In this document: in pieces, positions 10,346 to 19,138 of the stretch
How the letters are laid out: the number at the start of each line of letters is the position of its first letter
How positions within the stretch are numbered: position 1 is the stretch's first letter
Origin: Taxawa tesnikishii (nom. ined.)
Lineage: Eukaryota > Ascomycota > Dothideomycetes > Dothideales
Reading direction: 5' to 3'
DNA: 64,000 nucleotides
Assembly (NCBI GenBank): GCA_030247885.1
Contig: JAPDRO010000028.1
Coordinates: forward strand, 248,001-312,000
Notes under the pieces: generated by a model
What the model was told of the DNA's origin: nothing
Databases searched by the model: none
What the model saw: the letters and a program-made list of their open reading frames with translations, nothing else
Program-made: the position numbers and the translations under genes

Positions 10346-13038
10346 CTAGAACGCCGCCTTGCCATTCTCTCCGTTGACAGTAGTTCCGTTGACGCCCTCG
10401 GCATGCGCCTCGCGCTCAAGCTCCCTCGTGATCTCGTCCAACACTCCTGCGCTCGCTGCCACGAACCCGAGGAATGGACGGCTCGGAGACAAAACCTTGG
10501 ATCTGTATTCGGGGTGGTATTGCACGCTTCAATCATTGTCAGTCGAGACAAAGAAAGGAAAGGAACATCTGAAGCCCGAACTTACCCAACGAACCAAGGA
10601 TGCTCACGGATTTCAATGATCTGCTGTCGTCAATGGCTGCGTGCATCAAGAGGCATAATTCCTGCCTACCTCGTTACGCATTGATGTGTCGTCCTTGCCG
10701 ATGAAGGAGAACCCAACCTTCTCCAATACGTCTGTGTACTTCGGATTAACTTCGTAACGGTGTCTGTGGCGCTCGTTGATCGCGCTGATGTTCGCGTCTC
10801 CCGCTGTAGCGGCGTAAAGCGCCTTCAGACGACTCCAATCGGTTCCAGGCTGAAAGTACGTGGGACGCAGACCAAGACGCATGGTCCCGCCCATCTTTCC
10901 AGTGTGGTGCTCCGGCATTGAGATAACGATGCGGTCGTCGCTAGATGCATCGAATTCCTCCGAGTTGCCGATGATGTTGTCGAAACCAGCAAGAGACCTT
11001 GCAGCTTCGATTACGGCGATCTGCATGCCCAAGCAAATGCCAAGGTATGGTACCTTCTGCTCACGCGCCCATCTTGCGGCCGCGATCATGCCTTCACATC
11101 CGCGCTGGCCGAACCCCCGGGTACTAAAATGCCCTTTGCCGTGCATACCGAGTGCCATGCCTGATGATACTTCGCGGGGTTCTTGCGCTGCATTTCTGCC
11201 TCCAGTTCCTCTGCGTCTACTCGAATCAACCTGAGCTTGCGCTTGCACTTCATAGCGCTGTGCTCCAAACTCTTCTCGACACTGAGATATGCGTCAGGCT
11301 GGCTGAGATACTTCCCGACCATCACAATCTCCACATCGTCCACGGGCCTCTCCATTGCCAATGACTTCCACGTGTGCCAGATTTTGGCACCCTTCGAAGT
11401 CATAGCCGGAGGAATGGAAATGTCGCCGAGCCGGAGTGTGGATTTGAGGATCTCAACAAGACCCTGGCTCTCCAAATGGATGGGCACCTGGTACGTGCTC
11501 GGAAGGTCGTAGACGTTCAAGCAGTTCTCTGGTGATACCGCGCAGAACCGTGAGATCTTTTCGATAATCGCTGGCTCAAGCTGGAACAGTCAGTCTTCTT
11601 AATTTTATACCTCTCTCGCATGCCACTCACAGGCTTCTCGGCGCGGATGGCGATCGAGTCAGGGAACAAGCCAGCGCTTCTGATGGTACGGATGGCCATC
11701 TGTGTGGGCTTGGTCTTTTGCTCTCCGTGCACTGAAGGCACATAGCTGACGTGGATCTGCATAAAGTTGTCCCGGCCGGCGCGAGCTCTCAGCTGCGTCA
11801 TTGCTTCGACGAACTGGAGATCGTTAGCATATCGGAAACAAGGATAGGAGCAGCTGCGCAGGACCATACCGGCATGGACTCAATGTCGCCAACAGTACCA
11901 CCGAGCTCGATGATGCAGACGTCGGGCTCTTGGCCAGTCTCATCAACCGGAACTCTGCCAGCCCGCTCAACCCAGTCCACAATAGCATTCACGATGTGTG
12001 GCACGATCTGGACTGACAGAGAGTGTCAGCGGGATGCTCTGTGCAGGAGAAGGCGATTTTACAAACCAGTGCGGCCAAGATAGTCTCCTCGTCTTTCCTT
12101 TTCGATTACACTGGTGTTGTTAGTAGAAGCGTCAAGGCAAACGTAGGATTAGAACCTACTGGGAGTAGATTTTTCCCGTTGTGATGTTGTTGTCCCGAGT
12201 GAGTGTCTATGTGCCAAGGTCACTCCCATGATCACACCCTCGTGTTGCTTAAAATTACTTACGATCCCAAGATAGCGCTCATAGTTGCCGAGGTCTGTCT
12301 TCGTAAGAATTCGCACAGCCAGAATCAGCGCGTCCCCTAACCTAAATCGGTTTCTGCACTGTCAAGAAAGTGTCAGAAGAGTACTGCATGCCGGAGATTG
12401 TGAAAGATATACCCATCATCGGTGACGAAGGTCTCGCCGTGTTCCACTAACAGAATTCAGTGTTTGGTGCGCAGAACATGCCGTCAAAGGATACCTACAC
12501 GGCGACATGGTTCCTGCCTGCATCCAAAGCAATCAGCTTGGAAGTAAACTCATGCTCACAAGCTTACGTACGTCAACATTGAGGTAGGGATCGATCTTAA
12601 TTCTTGTTGACCATGAGTGTCTATCCGGCGTTATATGAGGTATAAACAGGCTTACGAGGACACCTTCAGGCCCAACGTCTACTCTCATAGCGTTAGCTTG
12701 CGAGTTCATGACTGATCCCAAGGAAGCCTGACTTTGAGCAGCAGCCCACTGCTACTGGCGATAATGCCCCTACGCGCCAAATTAAGGATAGGGTTTTCTG
12801 CTATTCCAAAGACCCTACTGACTTTCCAACACCACTGATCACACCGCCTTTCGATATATCAGTTTCTTGTCCTGAAGGACGAAAATGCTGAGGGCTACTG
12901 CACCGGATACGAGTACTGGAACGAGGAAGGGTCGGTTAGCGGTATGTTGCAGCGGAGGGAGTCGAGTATGGGATACCATATCTATAGTCTGGTCAGTATC
13001 CGCAAGCATTGTGTTGTTTCTCTAGGTACAAACTTCAT
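10346..13038 (-). CDS. URA7: CTP synthase, 17 exons with a chain of micro-exons
   Basis: Converts UTP to CTP using glutamine and ATP, the last step of pyrimidine synthesis. Exons by splice reading: about 13038-13029, 12915-12904, 12847-12823, 12769-12733, 12678-12656, 12602-12572, 12517-12499, 12446-12413, 12358-12342, 12294-12263, 12206-12160, 12110-12067, 12012-11870, 11813-11631, 11580-10670, 10620-10586 and 10526-10346. The joined N-terminus ([17 protein letters not shown], then [27 protein letters not shown] and [13 protein letters not shown]) follows the family without a gap. The synthetase domain has [11 protein letters not shown] near residue 150, and the glutaminase domain has the catalytic Cys in YLGICLGMQ near 400 and the His/Glu pair in VQYHPEY near the end. 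One G must be added at 11113-11117 (C5 on the plus strand); length is then 594 residues. The first donor reads TTTG|TACC and lacks a proper GT, so exon 1 is the weakest part. Divergent from the aldo-keto reductase. Confidence 0.9.
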
Positions 13039-13526
13039 CTTGACGATCTTTTGCGCCTGTTATGGCGGCCTTGGTAGTATAATACACTGGTCGGGGAGAG
13101 GTCGAAGTTGTGTCGAGTCTTGCATGTGAAGACAAAAGTTCCAAAGTTCCTCGCGTCGGCTTATCGATAGGATCTCTGCCAAGAATCCGTCCTTCGTCGC
13201 GCGCACTCTCCAACGCGCTGCCACTTCTCTACTCTAGCGGTCCTCCATACAAAGCCAGTAAGAAATGGGGTTTCCCATGTTGGGAGGGCAGTGATGCCTG
13301 TATCAGTCAACGCATACAGATACCAGACTAGATAATAGCAACACGGAAGTACAGGAACACCTTCCAGATGTGGGAATCGCGCAATGGATAGGATGCATAA
13401 ACCCGCTCGGTCATGACATCACGCGTGTAAACAGGAAGCGGAGAAGACAAGGTAGGGATAAATCATCCAACGTTTCCTCTGTTCTCCTCCCTCTTCTCCC
13501 CAGTCAATCTATACCAACTGCCCGAG
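13039..13526. promoter_or_regulatory. Divergent intergenic region CTP synthase / aldo-keto reductase
   Basis: 488 bases between diverging starts, expected to hold both promoters. A pyrimidine-rich leader (TCCTCTGTTCTCCTCCCTCT, about 13478-13498) lies just before the reductase start. No gene seen. Confidence 0.45.
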
Positions 13527-14715
13527 ATGTATCAGTTCTTCTCCCTGCTGCCATTGGCGGCTCTGGCGTTCGGCCAAAATGTCGAGATCCAAGTCCCCGT
13601 ACAGGATTCGACTCTGAGACAGATCCCACTGTTGGGATTCGGCACTTGGAACCTGGACAAGTCCAATGCTTCTGAGGTGGTATCTCATGCCATTCAGACA
13701 GGCTACCGCCACATCGATTGTGCTGCCGCATACAGCAACGAGAAAGAAGTCGGCAAGGGCATTGCGGATGGCTTGAAGAAGGCCGGTCTTGATCGCTCTG
13801 ACATCTGGATTACCTCGAAGCTGTGGAACGACCAGTAAGCAGCCCATTCTGTTTCGGAAAGCGTTTGCGCCAGATCCTCGTGTGAAGTAATCCTCTTTTG
13901 GAAAGACCGTCAAGCGATCGATCGCAAAGTGCATGCAGAATTGCATTGATCGACTGTTATATCGCCAGCCTGTTGAAGACAGTGCCCTTGTGATTCTCCG
14001 AACCTTCATTCTGACATCCTCTCCCAGCCACGCCCCCGAAAAGGTCGTTGAAGGCATCGACAAAACACTCTCTGACCTGGGCCTCGACTACCTCGACTTG
14101 TACCACATGCACTGGCCCGTCGCCTCCACCTCCTCCGGAGACAACAAAATCTACTACGTCGAGACTTGGCGCGCCATGACCCAGCTCGTTCAATCGGGCA
14201 AGACCCGCCACATCGGCGTCTCAAACTTTTCTCCCCACCAACTCGAGACCCTGCTGAACAGCACCACGCATCCGCCCGCCGTGCACCAGATGGAGCTGCA
14301 CCCCTACCTGCAGCAGAGCGACTGGATCGCCTTCCACCAGAGCCACGGGATCCACGTCACCGCGTACTCGCCTCTGGCCGGCACGAATCCGACGTACGAC
14401 AAGAAAGCGGCTCAGCAAGCCAGCTCCCTTCCGCCAGCGCTGCTCGACAACAAGGCTATGAAGGAGATTGCTGAGGCCCGCGACTGCACGGTTGCGCAGG
14501 TGGCACTGGCATGGGGCATCAGTCGGGGCACGAGCGTGATTCCCAAGAGCGCGCATGCGGCTAGGATCGATGAGAACTTCGAGTCTACCGAGTGCAAGCT
14601 TAAGGATGAGGATTACAAGGCCATTGCTGGATTGGGGAAGGAATATACGCATAGGTACAACAATCCGAGCAAGGGGTGGGGATTGCACTTGTATGAGGGC
14701 CTTGAGGATTCGTAG
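13527..14715 (+). CDS. Aldo-keto reductase with a predicted signal peptide
   Basis: NADPH-dependent reductase of the AKR superfamily, reducing aldehydes or ketones of unknown identity. Two exons, 13527-13834 and 14028-14715, give 331 residues exactly in frame. Family signatures: LLGFGTWNLD near 32, GYRHIDCAAAYSNE near 55 carrying catalytic Asp and Tyr, the catalytic Lys in ITSKLWND near 97, and the catalytic His in YHMHWPVAS near 125. IPKSAHAARIDEN near 280 is the NADPH phosphate-binding loop. The first 17 residues (MYQFFSLLPLAALAFGQ) look like a cleavable secretion signal, which is odd for a cofactor-dependent cytosolic family. A start at a later Met would lose the first beta strands, so 13527 is favoured. 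Intron acceptor chosen is CTCCCAG at 14021-14027, which restores the HAPEKV stretch. Confidence 0.9.
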
Positions 14716-15066
14716 ATGCGGTCGAGAATGGTGGGGATGAGAATAGTGGAAGGATGTGGAGGCCCGACTTGAGGAGAAGAGTAGTGAGTGACGAAATGGT
14801 GAGATGAACGGAGACTGGCAAAGAGGGAGAGTGTTTGTGTGGGGATTGCGCGTTTCAAAAGGCCGCACCGCAAGCCAGCACTGCGTGAATGGCAATGATA
14901 TATTGTTTTGTCGCAAACTCAATAAGACTGATGTTGTTGCTCCAACACGCTCTGTACAAACCCCCATCAACGCCGCGCTATCCCATATATTTCCAGCCCA
15001 ACAACTCCCTGCCCTACCACCAACACATCCATACACGGCTCCATCCGTCCCCCATTTAGCCTATCA
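14716..15066. other. Convergent intergenic region AKR / ERG1
   Basis: 351 bases between two stop codons; 3' UTRs of both genes. Nothing else recognised. Confidence 0.4.
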
Positions 15067-16686
15067 CTAACTCCTCAACTCACTAAAGATGAAGGGGAAA
15101 ATCACAACACAAGCCTTCCAAAACACACCCACCGAACCAATCAACCTGAACGGCAGGCCCATGACGCTTCCCTCGCGCAGATAGATTAAGATGGCGTACA
15201 GCGCAACGGCGAAAAAGTGGTAGAAGAGCACAAAGGGTTGGCGGATGACGCCAGCGAGCAGGCCGACGGGCCCGTCGATGCATTGACCACCCATCTGAAA
15301 GTAGCGGAAACAGCCGAGCTGGAGGGCTTTGAGTTGGGTGTCTGAAACAGGGCGCGTTAGCATATTGTTTGCGAGACAAGATAGGAAAGACGAAGTTCGA
15401 GTCGAACGGGGAGTGAAAGGGGTGAGGTGAAAGGGACAGGGACGGGGACGGGAAACGGGGAACTTACCATTTGCAGCGAAGAGCGAATAAAGCGCCATCG
15501 CCAGGATGTTAATCACACTTGACAGGTTCTTCCTCCGCCAGTGGAACGTCCCCATCTGCTTCAACACCGCCTTCGTATCCCCGAGCTGCGGTACCCGTTC
15601 CGGACTCAGCAGCTCGGCGAGCAGCACTGCGTCGTTGAACGCCACCGTCATACCGCCGCCTGTCAATGGATGTCGCATGTTCATCGCATCGCCCAGGATC
15701 ACCATTCCAGGCGTCCTGTTCGTCGAAGGTGGCAGGAACGAATTCGGCATCGATCGTAAGCGGTCGCGGTCCAGCGCCGCCTCGAAACTGGGGCGTACCC
15801 GCTCGGGTAGGGAAGGTAGGACGACGTTGCGGAGGTGGCCCTCTGCGCCGCCGTTTGCGACGGACGCGGAGGGTGTGTTCTCTGGAACGTCCACAAGAGC
15901 GCGTGTTTCGTGCGTGCCGATTTGATAGAGCAGGACTGGCGCACCGTCACCGAGGACGACGTGACCGTGATTTGGCATAGGGAGATCCGCATCGATCAGC
16001 TCGAGACCGTAGAATTTGGACTTGACGATGGGTTTGTGTTCGATGAACTCCTTGCGGAATTTGCTGGCGTAACCATCGGCGACGATGGTCAGATCTCCAA
16101 AGTAATAGTCCTCCCTCTTCTTCTCACCCGTTGCGCACTTGACACCCAGGATCTGGCCGCTGTAGCCGCTCTTGACAAGATCCGTGGCTGCAGTCTCGAC
16201 GACTGTGACGTTGGGACACATCATGGCCCTCTTTCGCAGCTGTTGGATGAAGCGGCCATGGTGGAATGACCGGCCTTCGGGGCGCTTCCTCTTTCTGCTC
16301 TCCTTGTCCTTCTCGTTGTCCAGGACCGTCGCGGCAGCCTCCTCTGGGTACGGTATCCTGACCTCTTCGCCGTAGTATATGACATCATAGCCGTAGACTT
16401 TAATCGCGTCAATCTCTTCCAGACAATCTCGCAGTCCTAGTCTCTCGAGCGCTGCGACTCCACCGGGCTGCAGCAGCTCGCCAACGATGCGGTCGGGCTC
16501 CTTTAATGATTTCTCGAGCAGTATGACGCTACGGCCTTGGTTGGAGAGTGCGACTGCGACCGCGCAGCCCAGAACACCGGCTCCAACAACTACGACATCG
16601 GCTTCATGGTGGAGTCTCCGGCGCTCCTCGACGGTGGTGGCTTGAGGGGTTGACGGCCGGGGCGGCGAGTCCAGCATCATAGGCAT
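15067..16686 (-). CDS. ERG1: Squalene epoxidase (squalene monooxygenase)
   Basis: ER-membrane flavoenzyme that makes 2,3-oxidosqualene in ergosterol synthesis, the target of allylamine antifungals. Two exons: 16686-15468 and 15341-15067, 497 residues in frame. FAD-binding GxGxxG motif in VVVVGAGVLGCAVA near 30-43 and RIVGELLQPGG near 66; the second FAD region VILGDAMNMRHPLTGGGMTV lies near residue 320. C-terminal hydrophobic segments (FVLFYHFFAVALYAILIYL and the last 25 residues) fit a monotopic membrane anchor. The intron at 15342-15467 is 126 bases with no in-frame stop, so an unspliced message would add 42 residues. I prefer splicing because family members read SLFAAN followed directly by a DxxLKxLQ-like stretch. 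Divergent from the Nudix gene, with a sterol-element-like site upstream. Confidence 0.93.
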   Translation of the reverse strand: MPMMLDSPPRPSTPQATTVEERRRLHHEADVVVVGAGVLGCAVAVALSNQGRSVILLEKSLKEPDRIVGELLQPGGVAALERLGLRDCLEEIDAIKVYGYDVIYYGEEVRIPYPEEAAATVLDNEKDKESRKRKRPEGRSFHHGRFIQQLRKRAMMCPNVTVVETAATDLVKSGYSGQILGVKCATGEKKREDYYFGDLTIVADGYASKFRKEFIEHKPIVKSKFYGLELIDADLPMPNHGHVVLGDGAPVLLYQIGTHETRALVDVPENTPSASVANGGAEGHLRNVVLPSLPERVRPSFEAALDRDRLRSMPNSFLPPSTNRTPGMVILGDAMNMRHPLTGGGMTVAFNDAVLLAELLSPERVPQLGDTKAVLKQMGTFHWRRKNLSSVINILAMALYSLFAANGKFPVSRPRPCPFHLTPFTPRSTRTSSFLSCLANNMLTRPVSDTQLKALQLGCFRYFQMGGQCIDGPVGLLAGVIRQPFVLFYHFFAVALYAILIYLREGSVMGLPFRLIGSVGVFWKACVVIFPFIFSELRS

Positions 16687-17020
16687 TGTCGCGTATGTTC
16701 TCCGGTGACGCAGTTGCTAAGGTTCTAGGGTCTCGCGTAGAGATCATGCAGCATGTCGTGGTGTCTGGTGTTGTTTTCTTGTGTTGTCTGCCAGGGGCGG
16801 CCAAAACGTCGTACGATCGAGCACGAGAGATTGTGATGATAATTCCAACCCCAGTGAACGATGCCAGGGTCCAAGTCTAGCTTCCTGCAGATCGGATCGG
16901 GATAAGTCTTGAGCCGCACCACGGAAAGTAAAGCGAGAGTGGCATGACTGGCACCACCACAACTCCACAGCAAACGAACGTCGCATGCGCTGTCCTACAG
17001 AAGAGTCGGTGTTTCGGTTC

Positions 17021-17058
17021 GACAACCCTTTCGAAAGGCGACAACCCTTTCGAAAAGC
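17021..17058. repeat. Tandem 19-base duplication with TTTCGAAA palindromes
   Basis: Two head-to-tail copies, 17021-17039 and 17040-17058, differing at one base. Each has TTTCGAAA at its centre; the first copy makes a perfect 12-base palindrome CCTTTCGAAAGG. It lies about 335 bases upstream of the ERG1 start. A dimeric transcription-factor site is possible but unproved. Confidence 0.7.
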
Positions 17059-17287
17059 GACGACTCCTCAACATGGGCACCAGAGGCACAGCAAGCGCTT
17101 CTATGACAGGGTATGTCGGGCAAACTGCGCTCGAGCGGAAGAGACATTGCCAGTTCCCGGGTGATGTGACGTGCCATCAAGCAAGGCCTGCTTGTGTCCA
17201 CTTACAGAGCGACCTACATGGATCCGCTCAACCGGAACACACAACACACGGAAAGGTAAACGCGCGTTTGCCATGGAACATCTAGAC

Positions 17288-17297
17288 ATCACACCAC
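17288..17297 (+). promoter_or_regulatory. Sterol-regulatory-element-like site upstream of ERG1
   Basis: Reads ATCACACCAC, one base away from the classical SRE-1 ATCACCCCAC and matching the looser TCACNCCAC. Fungal SREBP (SrbA/Sre1) is known to control ERG1. The site is about 600 bases upstream of the ERG1 start. Short sites occur by chance, so this is a hypothesis. Confidence 0.35.
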
Positions 17298-17574
17298 AGC
17301 TTCACCGTGCATCGCAACCACGCGCTCCAGAACGACCGAACCAGGCAACCCGAGTCTTCTCCAAGCTCCAAGCGAGCAGCAGGACCGAGTTCCAGCAGTA
17401 CCAAACTCTAGCAGGCACGGGGGCCGGAGAATGGCGGGTCCCGAGCGAATAGTCTCTGTGCGACAGAGCTGTCACCGGCTGCCTGCATGTGCGTGTGTTA
17501 CGGTTTGCATACGGTGAGGGAATGCGCTACGCCAAACACTAGATAATTAGTTATGACCTATCACGGTTGGGCAT

Positions 17575-17610
17575 GGGAAAGGGAGAAGGGAAAGGGAAAG
17601 GGAAAGGGAG
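17575..17610 (+). repeat. GGGAAA tandem array with quadruplex potential
   Basis: Six to seven GGG triplets spaced by 3-4 A/G bases over 36 bases, such as GGGAAAGGGAAAGGG. It lies between ERG1 and the Nudix gene, and enough G-runs are present for a G-quadruplex. Confidence 0.75.
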
Positions 17611-18156
17611 AACAACTATAGGACTAGCCAGCGCAGTCGGCAGTTGCCGGTTATACACCGCAGCTCGGCGTTCCGTGCGTACATGAAGTGTCGACACCGT
17701 GGTGCTGGGACGCTTTCAAGGATTCTTCCAGCCGGAACGGAACGCTTGCGTGTGGTTGTTTCGCCGCTCTAGGTGTCCGGTAAGGAAAACCACGTCGCCT
17801 GGAAGCACTCAGATGCAGACGCAGCTAGACGCGTCCATCAGGATGCAGGAATGCCGCTATCGAACTATATTAAAGTACACACTGCAGCAGGATGGGATTC
17901 ACGAAGTGAGTGAGAGAAGAATATCCCGACGTGGAACCCAGTCCGTACATACAAGGGATATGAACATCATGTTTTTGCAGCCTTGGCAACTGCTGCCAAC
18001 CAGTCAGAAAGTCCAATCCGTCCCGACGGAATGCATACGTGGCCGCGGAGGCTGTTCCTCGCCCCAAGCCTCCCAAAGTACTCAGTCCACTGTTGTTAAT
18101 TCTGACTGTTTAACTCTCGTTCCCTTAGACGGTCCGGCAATCCTTAAATCCCTATT

Positions 18157-19138
18157 ATGGCGTCTTCCTCGTCGTCTCTCTCCAACGCAAAGGCGCTGAA
18201 ACACGAACCCTTGACGATCCGCGACGCGCAATGGGTCCAATTGATCAAGTAAGGCAAAATCCGCGAGCAAACCCTTGCGGCAGTTTACATCTGCCCACCT
18301 GCCTACGTACACCTTTTGCTCACTGCTGTGCTTTCCTAAAAGGACAACGTACATCGGAGCCGACAACAAGACGAGGGATTGGGAATCAGCAGCCCGCCTG
18401 ACCCGACCGAAGGGTAGCTTGATCGACGGCGTCGGTATCGTTGCCGTGCTCGAGAAGGAGACGGGGCCGGAGTTGCTGTTGCAGAAACAGTACCGGCCAC
18501 CCATCGACAAGGTCTGTATCGAGGTGCCTGCCGGTCTTATCGACGAGGGCGAGGATGCCGTGACGTGTGCCGTGAGGGAGCTCAAGGAGGAAACGGGCTA
18601 TGTTGGAAAGGTGATTGAGGGACGACTTGGAATCACGCCTGTAATGTTCAATGGTGAGTTCTCGCGAGAGACGTCCGTGCGAGCAGCACACCATCGTTGC
18701 CAGCTGTCCCCTCCCACACGGTCCTAGGACTACTAGAAACTGTGCTCTCCGAGGCCGGTAGATGGTAAACAGGGGCGGCCGACTAGACTCACTGTCAAAC
18801 GAATGATGCACTAACGTATGATTCAGACCCTGGGTATGGAGCTGCTCCTGCTACTGCGTTTCGCAGTGCTAAGGCGAACTGTCCACTAACACTATGTGTT
18901 TAGGTTCTGCAATACTAATCTCAACATGGTGCACGTGTCTGTCGACATGAACGACCCACGGAATCAGAACCTGAAGCCCGAGCTCGAGGAGAACGAGTTC
19001 ATCGAGTGTTTCACGGTGCCGCTAACCAGACTCTACGACGAGTGTCGGAAGCTCGAAAGCGAGGGCTATGCCATCGATGCCCGGGTCGGCACGTTAGCGG
19101 AGGGCATCGAGATTGCCAAACAGTGGCAGCTTGCCTGA
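18157..19138 (+). CDS. YSA1: Nudix ADP-ribose pyrophosphatase with a 7-base exon
   Basis: Hydrolyses ADP-ribose to AMP and ribose 5-phosphate, clearing free ADP-ribose. Four exons: 18157-18248, 18343-18653, 18827-18833 and 18904-19138; total 645 bases, 214 residues, exactly in frame. The Nudix box is complete in exon 2: G-x5-E-x7-REL-x-EETG, starting GLIDEGE near residue 105. The 7-base exon ACCCTGG is flanked by TTCAG and GTATGG, and joins MFN to D-P-G and then FCNTNLNMVHV, the conserved DPGF-type loop of the YSA1/NUDT5 group. Without it the frame is lost. The start is the first Met in a clean leader. Confidence is high for function and good for the micro-exon. Confidence 0.9.

Larger units (their letters stand above)
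16687..18156. promoter_or_regulatory. Divergent intergenic region ERG1 / Nudix hydrolase
   Basis: 1470 bases with no convincing gene. It holds a duplicated 19-base unit at 17021-17058, a TCACACCAC element at 17289-17297, and a GGGAAA array at 17575-17610, each listed separately. Confidence 0.5.
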
